A stretch of 64,000 nucleotides of DNA from Chryseobacterium pennae (GCF_003385515.1 NZ_QNVT01000007.1:1-64000); one strand, 5' to 3'. Positions 1-8,498 are shown, numbered from the stretch's first letter. Numbers and translations: made by a program. The notes: generated by a model not told the origin, from the letters alone.

Positions 1-233
1 AAAATCAAAAACTTTAGATTACAGCTCAGAGGAGTAAAAGATAAATCTTTTTTTCTTTTTAGATTAACCAAACTTTTTGCGTAATCCACAACTTTTGGTG
101 CTGATCCTAGATTACCTAAGCTTTTTGTATCACCTGAAGTTTTATACCGATCCGATCTTTTGTTTATTTTTAAACAAGTGTATAACTATTTTACTCTATC
201 ACCATCAGTATTTTTCTTAATCTGAATTTTGAG
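1..233. other. Left-edge stretch without a recognised gene
   Basis: No convincing gene is visible. A stop-free minus-strand stretch runs off the left edge, but it has no plausible start codon and no family I recognise. The word TAGATTA recurs about every 46-50 bp, suggesting weak degenerate repeats. In many flavobacteria tuf closely follows the distal tRNA-Thr of this cluster; the start of EF-Tu is not present here. Confidence 0.4.
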
Positions 234-263
234 CAAAAAAAAATTCCCGAAAAAATTCGGGAA
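234..263 (-). terminator. Terminator of the tRNA cluster
   Basis: A 7-bp stem (TTCCCGA at 244-250, TCGGGAA at 257-263) is followed on the minus strand by a T run (A run at 234-243 on the plus strand). It lies just downstream of the last tRNA gene and should end the tRNA transcript. Confidence 0.7.
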
Positions 264-270
264 AATCGAG

Positions 271-342
271 AGCCAACTACGGGACTTGAACCCGTGACCT
301 CTTCCTTACCAAGGAAGCACTCTACCGCTGAGCTAAGTCGGC
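271..342 (-). tRNA. tRNA-Thr (anticodon GGT)
   Basis: A 72-nt cloverleaf. The 7-bp acceptor stem starts GCCGACT and has one G-U pair, the anticodon loop is TTGGTAA, and the T-arm contains GGTTCAAGTCC. CCA is not encoded. It is the distal gene of the cluster, just before the terminator. Confidence 0.95.
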
Positions 343-383
343 ATCAACTAAAAAAATCACACTAAGTAGCATGATTTTTATTG

Positions 384-456
384 AGCGGAAGACGGGGGTC
401 GAACCCGCGACATTCAGCTTGGAAGGCTGACGCTCTACCAACTGAGCTACTTCCGC
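384..456 (-). tRNA. tRNA-Gly (anticodon TCC), copy 1
   Basis: A 73-nt cloverleaf with acceptor GCGGAAG paired to CTTCCGC and anticodon loop CTTCCAA. The gene sequence matches the copy at 810-882. A promoter-like element lies about 35 bp upstream. Confidence 0.95.
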
Positions 457-489
457 AATTTTGTTTCCAAAATTATTGGTAAACGCTTT

Positions 490-521
490 GCAAAACTAAG
501 AATTAATTTTTAATTCTGCAA
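490..521 (-). promoter_or_regulatory. Bacteroidota-type promoter before tRNA-Gly copy 1
   Basis: On the minus strand: TTG (519-521), a 20-bp spacer, then TAGTTTTGC (490-498), matching TTG-N19/20-TAnnTTTG. It lies inside the cluster and could give tRNA-Gly and tRNA-Thr(GGT) separate transcription. Confidence 0.6.
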
Positions 522-545
522 ACTTTTTTCTAATATAAAATATAG

Positions 546-626
546 TGGGGAGAGCAGGATTCGAACCTACGAAGCCGAAGCAACTGAGTTACAGTCAGTC
601 CCATTTAGCCACTCTGGAATCTCCCC
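546..626 (-). tRNA. tRNA-Tyr (anticodon GTA), copy 1
   Basis: An 81-nt class II tRNA with a long variable arm, acceptor GGGGAGA and anticodon loop CTGTAAC. It matches the copy at 971-1051. Confidence 0.95.
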
Positions 627-646
627 AGATATTTTATATTAAATTG

Positions 647-720
647 AGCCTCCAGAGGGATTCGAACCCACGACCCCGAGATTACAAATCACGTGCTCTG
701 GCCAACTGAGCTATGGAGGC
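647..720 (-). tRNA. tRNA-Thr (anticodon TGT), copy 1
   Basis: A 74-nt cloverleaf with acceptor GCCTCCA and anticodon loop TTTGTAA. The anticodon stem has a T-T mismatch at its third pair. It matches the copy at 1071-1144. Confidence 0.93.
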
Positions 721-809
721 AATTTAACTTTTAGACTGAAAGCGATTGAGAAACTCTACTCTACGCATTTCAGTGTTAAAAAAATCAACTTTAAATATTG
801 ATTTTTGTG

Positions 810-882
810 AGCGGAAGACGGGGGTCGAACCCGCGACATTCAGCTTGGAAGGCTGACGCTCTACCAACTGAGCTACTTCCGC
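810..882 (-). tRNA. tRNA-Gly (anticodon TCC), copy 2
   Basis: Same 73-nt gene as at 384-456; part of the tandem duplication. Confidence 0.95.
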
Positions 883-915
883 AATTTTGTTTCCAAAACT
901 ATTGGTAAACGCTGT

Positions 916-947
916 GCAAAACTAAGAATTATTTTTTAATCTTGCAA
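916..947 (-). promoter_or_regulatory. Bacteroidota-type promoter before tRNA-Gly copy 2
   Basis: On the minus strand: TTG (945-947), a 20-bp spacer, TAGTTTTGC (916-924). It is the duplicate of the element at 490-521, with both boxes intact. Confidence 0.6.
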
Positions 948-970
948 GTTTTTTTTTCAAAAATATAAAG

Positions 971-1051
971 TGGGGAGAGCAGGATTCGAACCTACGAAGC
1001 CGAAGCAACTGAGTTACAGTCAGTCCCATTTAGCCACTCTGGAATCTCCCC
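971..1051 (-). tRNA. tRNA-Tyr (anticodon GTA), copy 2
   Basis: Same 81-nt class II gene as at 546-626. Confidence 0.95.
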
Positions 1052-1070
1052 AGATTTTTTATATTTTATG

Positions 1071-1144
1071 AGCCTCCAGAGGGATTCGAACCCACGACCC
1101 CGAGATTACAAATCACGTGCTCTGGCCAACTGAGCTATGGAGGC
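1071..1144 (-). tRNA. tRNA-Thr (anticodon TGT), copy 2
   Basis: Same 74-nt gene as at 647-720. It is the promoter-proximal gene of the cluster. Confidence 0.93.
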
Positions 1145-1189
1145 AAAATAAAAAAGAATTCAAAAGATCGCTGTTCCTTTTTTGCGATT

Positions 1190-1221
1190 GCAAAGATAGA
1201 ACGGATTTTTTGAATTCTCAA
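1190..1221 (-). promoter_or_regulatory. Main promoter of the tRNA cluster
   Basis: On the minus strand: TTG (1219-1221), a 20-bp spacer, TATCTTTGC (1190-1198), about 45 bp before the first tRNA. This is a full match to the flavobacterial promoter consensus. Confidence 0.65.
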
Positions 1222-1251
1222 ATATTTTATAAACTTTTTTTATTTTTTTTT

Positions 1252-1542
1252 CTATGCCATTTCTTTTTTCTTGATTAATAGCTTTTTAGCAGTATCAACG
1301 CAAAGGTCCAAACTTTCCTCAAAACTTGCACTTGTCTTTTTTACTACAATATCATCTCCCGGAACCGCTAAAATAATCTCAGCTGTTTTGTTAGCTTTAT
1401 CAGCATTATTTTCTACTTTTAGAAATATTTTACACTCATGAATTTTATCATAGAATGTTTCTAGCTTGCTTACTTTTTTTTCGATGTGTGATTCTAGTGG
1501 TTCATGTGGAGTTAAACCAATTGATTGTACTGTGATCTTCAT
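1252..1542 (-). CDS. hpf: Ribosome hibernation-promoting factor, short form
   Basis: A 96-residue HPF/RaiA (S30AE) protein. Such proteins bind the 30S decoding centre of idle ribosomes and stabilise inactive 70S or 100S particles in stationary phase. The length covers only the S30AE fold, so this is the short form without a C-terminal dimerisation domain. The start ATG overlaps the xerC stop by 4 nt (ATGA), so the two are probably translationally coupled. The order rpsU-xerC-hpf-tRNAs is a translation-related neighbourhood often seen in flavobacteria. Confidence 0.9.
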   Translation of the reverse strand: MKITVQSIGLTPHEPLESHIEKKVSKLETFYDKIHECKIFLKVENNADKANKTAEIILAVPGDDIVVKKTSASFEESLDLCVDTAKKLLIKKKEMA

Positions 1543-2429
1543 AATTCTTCTTTTTTTGATGCTCGAGGGTGAGCTTGATTAAACACTTTTTTCAATTGTT
1601 CAATATTAGCATTCGTATACACTTGAGTACTTGCAAGACTGGAATGCCCTAATATTTTTTTTACTTTGGAGATCTCCGCCCCATTATCCAATACGTGAGT
1701 AGCAAAGCTATGCCGAAGGATATGAGGACTTTTTTTTTCTTTCGTTGTTATAAGACTAAGGTACTTATTAACTACCACATAAACAAATTTTTCGTTGAGT
1801 TTTTTCCCTTTCTTATTGACAAAAAAACAGGTTTGATATTCTGCCTGCGGATTTCTTATTTTCAAATAATTTTTAAGAAGCTCAGACAACTCTCCGGAAA
1901 TAGGAACTACTCTTTCTTTGTTCCCTTTTCCGATGATTTTTAATTCATTTCCATTTAAGTCAACATGTTCAAATACCAGGCCACAAAGTTCCGCTTTACG
2001 CATTCCTGTCTGATAAAGAACCTCCATAATAGATTTCTCCAATATATCATGCATTTGCCCAAAGACACGTTCATTAAGATCTTTCATTTCTTCTTCAGAC
2101 ATAGGGATCTGTTTTTCAGCATAAAACTTAAGAGAAGAGACTCCTTCCGTGGGAGAAATTTTTATTTCACCTATTTTTAATAGAAATAGATAAAAACTTC
2201 TAAGAGAAGATAATTTCCTATTGATACTTCTTTTTGAGATATTCTTTTCACTTAAATCAACAATAAAGTTTCTGATAATTTTTTTATCAGCTTTCGAAAT
2301 ATCTTCAGAAGATTCTGTTCGGAGATAGAAATGGGAAAAGTCGTCAAGGTCTTTTTTGTAGCTTGTAATCGTGTGGGGAGAGTACCTTTTTTCGAATTGT
2401 AGATATTCTAAAAACTTTTCCAGCATCAT
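1539..2429 (-). CDS. xerC: Tyrosine recombinase of the XerC/XerD type
   Basis: A 296-residue tyrosine recombinase. In this family it resolves chromosome dimers at dif during cell division. An N-terminal SAM-like core-binding domain covers about residues 1-90 and the catalytic domain about 105-285. The full catalytic set is visible: R144 in TGMRKAE, K168 in IGKGNKE, H236 and R239 in PHILRHSFATH, H262 in LGHSS and the nucleophile Y271. The length is typical of chromosomal XerC/D. It overlaps hpf and lies among housekeeping genes, which argues against a mobile-element integrase. XerC rather than XerD is the usual name for the copy at this locus. Confidence 0.88.
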   Translation of the reverse strand: MMLEKFLEYLQFEKRYSPHTITSYKKDLDDFSHFYLRTESSEDISKADKKIIRNFIVDLSEKNISKRSINRKLSSLRSFYLFLLKIGEIKISPTEGVSSLKFYAEKQIPMSEEEMKDLNERVFGQMHDILEKSIMEVLYQTGMRKAELCGLVFEHVDLNGNELKIIGKGNKERVVPISGELSELLKNYLKIRNPQAEYQTCFFVNKKGKKLNEKFVYVVVNKYLSLITTKEKKSPHILRHSFATHVLDNGAEISKVKKILGHSSLASTQVYTNANIEQLKKVFNQAHPRASKKEEL

Positions 2430-2444
2430 GGGATATAAAATAAA

Positions 2445-2482
2445 AATTCACTTCTCAAATATAAGAATTTAAGAAGTGAATT
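2445..2482 (-). terminator. Hairpin terminator after rpsU
   Basis: A perfect 11-bp inverted repeat (AATTCACTTCT at 2445-2455 and its complement at 2472-2482) with a 16-nt loop. On the minus strand it is followed by a short T-rich tract. It lies between rpsU and xerC and would attenuate transcription into xerC-hpf. Confidence 0.65.
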
Positions 2483-2505
2483 AATATGTGTTTAAGAAAA
2501 AATTC

Positions 2506-2703
2506 TTAAGCCTGCTCTTCCTTGCTAAGTGCTCTTTGCTTGTAAGCAGCTTTCAACTTAGATTGTCTCAAAGTTACAGAAGGCTTGATAAACGCTTGTC
2601 TAGATCTTAATTGACGAACTGTACCTGTTTTATCAAATTTTCTTTTGTATTTTTTTAAAGCTCTGTCGATGGATTCACCATCTTTAACTGGAATTATTAA
2701 CAT
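2506..2703 (-). CDS. rpsU: Small ribosomal subunit protein bS21
   Basis: A 65-residue basic protein with the bS21 pattern: the N-terminal segment IPVKDGESIDRALKKYKRKF is followed by arginine- and lysine-rich helices. bS21 sits near the 3' end of 16S rRNA on the 30S platform and helps initiation. A consensus promoter lies 23 bp upstream and a hairpin terminator directly downstream, so it can be a single-gene transcript ahead of xerC-hpf. The length is normal for Bacteroidota. Confidence 0.95.
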   Translation of the reverse strand: MLIIPVKDGESIDRALKKYKRKFDKTGTVRQLRSRQAFIKPSVTLRQSKLKAAYKQRALSKEEQA

Positions 2704-2725
2704 ATTTTACATCTCATTTTGGATT

Positions 2726-2756
2726 GCAAAACTAAACATTTTTTCTTAAAACACAA
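2726..2756 (-). promoter_or_regulatory. Promoter of rpsU
   Basis: On the minus strand: TTG (2754-2756), a 19-bp spacer, TAGTTTTGC (2726-2734). The -7 box is identical to that of the internal tRNA promoters, consistent with strong growth-related expression. Confidence 0.7.
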
Positions 2757-2975
2757 AATTAAAAGCATTTTTATTTTCAACAACTCATGGAATTCCCTAA
2801 TCCTCCATCCTTTATAAAACTAATAAGTTAAAGAATCCACCGAAACAAGTTATTAATTTAGAATAAAATTCTATTAAAAATATCTCAAACTTGAAAAACA
2901 ACCTAAAACACTAACTAACAGTGTTTTAAATAGGAAATAAGAATAGTAAATTTTATTTTGCAAAAAAACACACAA

Positions 2976-5900
2976 ATGACTCGACACCTGTTTATTTCCT
3001 TAATTTTCTTCAGCAGTTTTGTATTTTCTCAGCAAAGAACTAAGATACCTCCACAGAAACCAGGTCCGGCCAGTATGAAAGCTGGTGCTTTTATAGATAT
3101 TAACTCTGCTCCATATCCTGAGTCCAATTATGACATAACACAATTAGTAAAAGATGTACTTATTACAGGAGGATCTACATGTACTGGAGCTAATGTTAGC
3201 AATGTGATGGTATCTCTGAATTTGGCTGCCACCAACCAGAACAGAAGCTGGGGATACTTTAATAAGGCTACTACAAATTTCCCATTTGAAAAAGGCATAA
3301 TGCTTTCAACCGGATTTGCCAGAAGAGCAGGAAATAATTTCCAGGCAGATTTAGGCGATAATCTCCCTTCCGGCGGAGATACAGATTTGGCAACAGCATT
3401 AGGAATTTCCAATTCAGATTTATTCAATGCCACTTTTATAGAATTTGATTTTATTCCTTTATCCACTGAGGTATCATTTAAATATTTATTTGCTTCTACG
3501 GAATATCAGAGTAATTTTACATGTAGTTTTACCGATGGTTTTGCCTTACTATTAAAAAAAGTGGGAGACCCTGATTATACTAACCTTGCTGCCCTTCCTA
3601 ATGGAGAACCTGTAAGTGTAACCAACATCATTCCTTCCCAGTTGTCCTGCGGGCCAAAGAATGTTCAATACTTTGGTGGATTGAATCCTTCACAAACTGT
3701 AACCAATTTTAAAGGCCGCACAATACCATTAACAGCAAAAGCTACGGTCATTCCCGGCCAGACCTATCATTTCAAAATAGTTCTGGCAGATTTTGGTGAT
3801 TCTCTATTTGATTCCGGGGTATTCCTGGAAGCAGGTTCTTTTGATATCGGAGTCAAAATATTAGACCCTACAGGTGTTCAACTCCCCCCTTTCATCAACC
3901 TTTGCGATAACAAGTCACAAGTTCTTACTGCATCGGTTCAGGCCGGAAACCCTACCTATCAATGGTCATTCAACAACATTCCTATTCCAGCTGCCACCTC
4001 GGCAAACCATACCGTAACACAGCCAGGAGTGTACAGTGTACAAGTGATCCTACCTGGAAATGCATGTCCAGGGACAGCCAGTATCACCGTCACAACAGGT
4101 ACATCTGCTACAGTACAAAATACTAAATTAACAACATGCTATACTTCCGGAAATGCTATATATAACTTAACCTCAGCACAATCTTCTATAAGTACAACAC
4201 CAGGGGTTACATTTCACTATTATCAAAACCTATCTGATGCTAATTCCGGAAATACAAATACCATTGGTACCCCAACAGCCTATTCAAGTCCTGGAAATCA
4301 GACAATCTATGTATTGGTAAAAAATGGATTATGTAATAAGGTCGCAGAACTCAGCCTAGTCAAGGCCAATGAAATCATTACCACTATTACAGCTTCCACA
4401 TCCACTATATGTTATGGACAGAGTGCAACACTAACCTCCAATCATGCCTCCGGCAACACCTGGTCTACTGGAGAAACCACCCAGTCAATTACCATCACAA
4501 CATCCGGAGTCTACACTTTAACAAACAGCTTAGGAGAATGTACAGGCCAACCAGCTTCTGTAACCATCACCGCCGAAGCAGATCCTAACATACAGATAAC
4601 CGGCAAACTCTCATTATGCAACGCTCCAACACAGCTCACCGCATCTTCATCGGGAGCGGGAAACACCTATACATGGTCAAATGGAGCAACCGGAAACTCT
4701 ATCACCGTTTCCACAGCTGGAACTTATACTGTCACAGTAGAAACCAGCAATGGATGTAAATATCAAAAATCAGTAACAGTAACGCAAGATATAATACCTA
4801 TTCCAACAATCTCAGCTTCCTCTCAAGTAATCTGTGGTAACAATAGCATAATCCTGACTTCCAATCTTCCAACAGGCAATACATGGTCAACCGGAGAAAC
4901 TACGCCAAGCATTACTGTGACCACTCCAGGCACTTATACGCTAACGAACAGCAACGGGGCCTGTACAAGCCTTCCCACCTCTGTCACAATTACCAAAGAA
5001 GCAAATCCTAACCTAAACATCATAGGAAATACAACTTTCTGTGGAGGAGCTTCTACCACATTAACCGCTACTGCAACAGGAAATGGAAACAGCTTTTCCT
5101 GGTCAAACGGGGTAAACACCGCCAGCAATACTGTAAGTACTCCCGGAACTTATACTGTTATTGTAACAACTGGAGCGGGATGTCAGTATCAAAAATCAAT
5201 AACTGTAACAATGGATCCCAAGATCACAGTCAACATTGCTATACCCGAGGAGATCAACTGTATCAATAAGCAAATTACATTAGATGCTACTACATCCGTT
5301 TATCAAGCAGGAGCAACATTTTTATGGACTGCAGCAAATGGAGGGAATATTGTATCAGGCACTAATACTTTGACTCCCATTGTAAGTAACAGTGGAGTCT
5401 ATACACTTACTATTACTAATCCCACCGCCAACGGATGTACAAAACAAGCTTCAGTAACTGTAACAAAAAATACAACTCTTCCTATAATTTCTATTTCAGC
5501 TTCATCTCTCACAATATGTCAAGGAGATTCTGTAATCATTACAGCTTCAGGAGCTACAACCTATACATGGTCCGGATTATCGGGAACAGGAAATACTCAA
5601 ACCGTAGCACCCACTATCACCACAACATATTCAGTTACAGGAACCAATCCAAACGGCTGTAGCTCTACAACAACCGTAACCATTAAAGTTGTCCCTGAAA
5701 TTATATCTACACTACATAATATTGAAATATGCCAAGGTGATAAAGCCCTTTTAGATGCAGGCCCCGGGCCCCAATACACTTACCTATGGAACAATGGAGC
5801 CACGACCCAGACAATTCTCACCAATACTGCAGGAAGTTATTCTGTAAAGATCAGTAACGAAAATTGTTCTAAAATCTTTACAGCAACCGTTTCTTATATT

Positions 5901-6392
5901 GCCGTACCGGAAATACAGGAAATAACCTACAAATACAATACATTAACAATACATGCAAAGAATAATGGGAATACACCTTTAGAATACTCTATTGATAATG
6001 GTGTCACCTGGCAGTCTTCTCCTGTTTTTCAAAATATTCTCAGAAATTCCCAATATTATATTGTTGTAAAGAATAAAGGAGCATCATGCGCATCCCATAT
6101 TGAATATTATACTTTTTTCATGGCCAATATTATCACGCCCAATTATGATGGTATCAATGATGTCATCGATTTCAGTATCATCAGTAAATATGGAAATTTT
6201 CAGGGTAATATATTTGATAGGTATGGAAAAAATGTTTTCAAAATAGGTACTAAAAAACCTGTCTGGGATGGGACATTTTTAGATCGTCCACTTCCTACCG
6301 GCACTTACTGGTATACATTATCATGGGAAGACCGAATTACTAAAAAACCTGTCACATCATCAGGATGGATACTCTTAAAAAACAGAAACTAA
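2976..6392 (+). CDS. T9SS type B cargo protein with choice-of-anchor L domain and Ig/PKD-like repeats
   Basis: A large secreted protein of about 1138 residues. I take the ATG at 2976, which gives a clean signal peptide ending VFSQQ, over the in-frame TTG at 2958. A choice-of-anchor L-like domain covers about residues 50-300. Then come repeated beta-sandwich segments carrying WSTGETT and TPGTYTLTNS motifs, including two consecutive units of about 140 residues (roughly 4385-4800 and 4805-5220). The last 90 residues (TPNYDGINDV, FDRYGKNVF, LPTGTYWYTL) form the CHU_C, gliding-motility-associated type B sorting domain recognised by the type IX secretion system. It is predicted to be exported and attached to or released from the cell surface. 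A ligand or adhesive role is inference. It is monocistronic. Confidence 0.88.
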   Translation: MTRHLFISLIFFSSFVFSQQRTKIPPQKPGPASMKAGAFIDINSAPYPESNYDITQLVKDVLITGGSTCTGANVSNVMVSLNLAATNQNRSWGYFNKATTNFPFEKGIMLSTGFARRAGNNFQADLGDNLPSGGDTDLATALGISNSDLFNATFIEFDFIPLSTEVSFKYLFASTEYQSNFTCSFTDGFALLLKKVGDPDYTNLAALPNGEPVSVTNIIPSQLSCGPKNVQYFGGLNPSQTVTNFKGRTIPLTAKATVIPGQTYHFKIVLADFGDSLFDSGVFLEAGSFDIGVKILDPTGVQLPPFINLCDNKSQVLTASVQAGNPTYQWSFNNIPIPAATSANHTVTQPGVYSVQVILPGNACPGTASITVTTGTSATVQNTKLTTCYTSGNAIYNLTSAQSSISTTPGVTFHYYQNLSDANSGNTNTIGTPTAYSSPGNQTIYVLVKNGLCNKVAELSLVKANEIITTITASTSTICYGQSATLTSNHASGNTWSTGETTQSITITTSGVYTLTNSLGECTGQPASVTITAEADPNIQITGKLSLCNAPTQLTASSSGAGNTYTWSNGATGNSITVSTAGTYTVTVETSNGCKYQKSVTVTQDIIPIPTISASSQVICGNNSIILTSNLPTGNTWSTGETTPSITVTTPGTYTLTNSNGACTSLPTSVTITKEANPNLNIIGNTTFCGGASTTLTATATGNGNSFSWSNGVNTASNTVSTPGTYTVIVTTGAGCQYQKSITVTMDPKITVNIAIPEEINCINKQITLDATTSVYQAGATFLWTAANGGNIVSGTNTLTPIVSNSGVYTLTITNPTANGCTKQASVTVTKNTTLPIISISASSLTICQGDSVIITASGATTYTWSGLSGTGNTQTVAPTITTTYSVTGTNPNGCSSTTTVTIKVVPEIISTLHNIEICQGDKALLDAGPGPQYTYLWNNGATTQTILTNTAGSYSVKISNENCSKIFTATVSYIAVPEIQEITYKYNTLTIHAKNNGNTPLEYSIDNGVTWQSSPVFQNILRNSQYYIVVKNKGASCASHIEYYTFFMANIITPNYDGINDVIDFSIISKYGNFQGNIFDRYGKNVFKIGTKKPVWDGTFLDRPLPTGTYWYTLSWEDRITKKPVTSSGWILLKNRN

Positions 6393-6400
6393 AATTTTAT

Positions 6401-6422
6401 ATGCCGGCCATTGTGCCGGCAT
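6401..6422 (+). terminator. Terminator after the type B cargo gene
   Basis: A perfect 8-bp stem (ATGCCGGC at 6401-6408, GCCGGCAT at 6415-6422), 8 nt after the stop codon. Confidence 0.65.
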
Positions 6423-6500
6423 TTCTAATTGATCATCACTGTCTTCATTATTATTTTAAAAAGTAATCCAGAGTATTAATGGTATGTAAACAAAAAGTAT

Positions 6501-6509
6501 TACCTTTGC
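6501..6509 (+). promoter_or_regulatory. -7 box of the ssrA promoter
   Basis: TACCTTTGC matches TAnnTTTG and lies 15 bp before the mature tmRNA 5' end. No clear TTG is seen at the -33 position. Confidence 0.5.
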
Positions 6510-6524
6510 ATTCACTTTATTCAT

Positions 6525-6920
6525 GGGGTTGACTGGTTTCGACAGCAAGATCAATGGGTAAGTAAGCATGCAGAGAACCGTAGCGCGATCTCTTAAATCC
6601 CTTGCTACAAAATTTTAACTGGCAACGAAGAGTTCGCTCTTGCAGCTTAATCCGAATAAAGTAAGATTCAAGCGCTTTCCCGAAGATAGTAAGGAAGCAA
6701 GATGTCTCACAAATGCTCCGTTCTACGGCGTTTGATCCTGAGATATAGTAATGTAGAAATAAGATTTCAGAAGCTTCGGCTGAAATTCGAAAACCTTAGA
6801 AGATAAGCTGGAAGTTGGGTGTCTATCCTCTGCCTTCAGTCGAAAACCAATGGTAGAATAAGCATGTAGAAAGCTTATGTGTTGCTTGTTTGGACGAGGG
6901 TTCGAATCCCTCCAACTCCA
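6525..6920 (+). ncRNA. ssrA: Transfer-messenger RNA (tmRNA)
   Basis: One-piece tmRNA of about 396 nt. The 5' end GGGGTTGACTGG pairs with CAACTCC at the 3' end to form the tRNA-like acceptor stem, and GGTTCGAATCCC forms the T-arm. The tag reading frame is at 6621-6650: resume codon GGC, peptide GNEEFALAA, then TAA. tmRNA with SmpB rescues ribosomes stalled on broken mRNA and marks the product for proteolysis; the LAA end is the usual protease signal. CCA is not encoded. An antisense reading frame here is spurious. Confidence 0.96.
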
Positions 6921-6931
6921 CAGAAATATAA

Positions 6932-6956
6932 AAACCACTGATTTATTCAGTGGTTT
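6932..6956 (+). terminator. Terminator after ssrA
   Basis: A 10-bp stem (AAACCACTGA at 6932-6941, its complement at 6947-6956) followed by T residues, directly after tmRNA. Confidence 0.8.
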
Positions 6957-6977
6957 TTTTCTATAATACAACATATA

Positions 6978-7539
6978 TTATGAAGTGCTATTCTTTTTAA
7001 ACCATTCAATATAAGCACCTACAGCTTTCTGGAGAAAATTTCTCACTTCTTCATCTTTTAAATCCCCGTTTTCATCCCATACTTTATCAATATGAGGCAA
7101 ATAAGCTTCAGGTTGCTGCATCGCAGGGACATTCAAAAAAACAAGACTTTGCCTCAAATGATGATTAGCTCCAAAGCCTGATAAATTTCCCGGCGAACTA
7201 CTGAATACCGCTCCCGGCTTTCCATCCCATACATTCTTACCTGGCAGGCCTCGAACCAACATCTATAGCATTTTTCAATACCGCGGGAACAGATCTGTTG
7301 TGCTCTGGGGTAATAAAAACAACTCCGGCAAGGTTTTTTATTTCATCTCTGAATTTCACATAAGATTCAGGAACATTATTATAATCATCAAAATCCTGGT
7401 TGTATATTGGCAAATTGTCTATTGAAATAATTTTAAACTCAAAACCATGAGGAGCCATAGAAATTAAGGCTTTTGCTATTTTTTTAGAGAAAGATTCTTT
7501 CCGTAAACTGCCGGCTATAAGTCCGATTACTTTGTTCAT
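6978..7539 (-). pseudogene. NAD(P)H-dependent FMN reductase, frameshifted
   Basis: Two overlapping frames encode one flavodoxin-fold FMN reductase of about 187 residues. The N-terminal part (7539 to 7237) has the FMN-binding start GLIAGSLRKESFSKKIA and PEHNRSVPAVLKNAID. The C-terminal part continues GKNVWDGKPGAVFSSSPGN to the stop at 6978. The frame changes near 7240-7250, where a single extra base in the run encoding SRPA-GKNVW gives a premature TAA at 7237-7239. Intact relatives are oxidoreductases reducing FMN, quinones or chromate. Both halves stay well conserved, so this is either a recent mutation or a sequencing error. No second open frame suggests programmed frameshifting. Confidence 0.8.
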
Positions 7540-7634
7540 AATAATAGTATTTAAGTGATTATACTATTGATAACAGCAAAAATAATGCGACAATATCAGG
7601 AAAATCCGGATTACCAGATAACAGCAATAGAATA

Positions 7635-8450
7635 TTAAGATATCATACTGGGGGATAGACCAAACTGCTTTTTAAAGGTAAAAGAAAAATGAGACAGGTC
7701 TTCAAATCCCAGATCCAGATAAATATCAGACGCTTTTTTGCCTTTCTCCAACAAATACCGGGCTTCCTGTAACCTCTTTTGAAGCAGCCATTTTCTGGGA
7801 GCAATTCCAAAGATTTTTTCAAAGTCTCTTTTAAATGTTGCCAAACTTCTTCCGGTGAGATAAGCAAAACGGTCTAGCTTTACATTAAAATGATAATTCT
7901 TCAACATAAACTCTTCAAGGTTGATTTTATATGGATCATAACTGTCATATAAAATATTTTTAAGGGTTACATCGTGTCCAAATAAAAGCAACAACGCCTC
8001 TTTTTGCTTTACCAAAGCTAGTTCTGGAGATTTATTTTCTAAAAGATCCTGATATTGCAACAAAGATTCCATAAAATATTTTAAATATGAAACTTCTGAT
8101 AAATTGATAAATGCCGGTGTTTTCTTTTTTTCCTGCAATATAAAATCTTCCTCAGTACTCATTTGCTTTAGTAAAGTATCATCAAATCTTATAGACAGTG
8201 ATTTAAATCCTTCCTCTTCACATGGCTTTTTCAGGAATTTTAAAAGCTGATTCTTCTGAACAAGATACACATCTCCACTTCGGAACACTCTTCTATGTAC
8301 TCCGTCATTAAGTTCCATTTCTCCTGAAATCACCATAGACAATGCATTATAAGAAACAAACTGTTCTCCTTCACGGAAAACCGTAAAGTAACATGAGTAA
8401 TTGATATAATCCAGATTTTCAGACATGATAATACTTTGAAATACAGTCAA
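7635..8450 (-). CDS. AraC family transcriptional regulator
   Basis: A 271-residue regulator. The N-terminal part (about 1-150) is a cupin-like sensor domain of the kind found in AraC proteins responding to small ligands. The C-terminal 100 residues carry two helix-turn-helix motifs: LDRFAYLTGRSLATFKRDF and ASDIYLDLGFEDLSHFSFTF, ending at FGLSPS. The real start may be the ATG eight codons in (MSENLDY). It lies 48 bp downstream of an aldehyde dehydrogenase on the same strand and may be co-transcribed with it; whether it controls that gene or the FMN reductase is inference. The effector is unknown. Confidence 0.9.
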   Translation of the reverse strand: MTVFQSIIMSENLDYINYSCYFTVFREGEQFVSYNALSMVISGEMELNDGVHRRVFRSGDVYLVQKNQLLKFLKKPCEEEGFKSLSIRFDDTLLKQMSTEEDFILQEKKKTPAFINLSEVSYLKYFMESLLQYQDLLENKSPELALVKQKEALLLLFGHDVTLKNILYDSYDPYKINLEEFMLKNYHFNVKLDRFAYLTGRSLATFKRDFEKIFGIAPRKWLLQKRLQEARYLLEKGKKASDIYLDLGFEDLSHFSFTFKKQFGLSPSMIS

Positions 8451-8498
8451 ACCAAAAAAATTCTGATGTGACTGTTAAAGATACTGCTTTTAATTATT

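Larger units (their letters stand above)
384..1144. repeat. Tandem duplication of a Gly-Tyr-Thr tRNA unit (about 425 bp)
   Basis: The genes at 384-456, 546-626 and 647-720 recur at 810-882, 971-1051 and 1071-1144, offset by 424-426 bp. The Gly-Tyr spacer, including its promoter-like element, is also nearly the same in both copies. The Thr-Gly spacer at 721-809 occurs once, as expected for the junction of a tandem duplication. Confidence 0.9.

Noticed and set aside
1..152. Stop-free minus-strand frame at the left edge
   Set aside because: No start codon or family seen; the repeated TAGATTA words suggest non-coding sequence.
1539..2429. Tyrosine recombinase as an integrase marking a genomic island
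   Set aside because: It overlaps hpf, follows rpsU and has the length of chromosomal XerC/D; no att repeats were found at the tRNA genes.
2958..2975. TTG start extending the type B cargo upstream
   Set aside because: The ATG at 2976 gives a clean signal peptide; the extension does not look conserved.
6723..6974. Open frame on the minus strand over ssrA
   Set aside because: It is antisense to tmRNA; the SWRDSNPRP-like peptide is the well-known spurious product of the tRNA-like 3' end.
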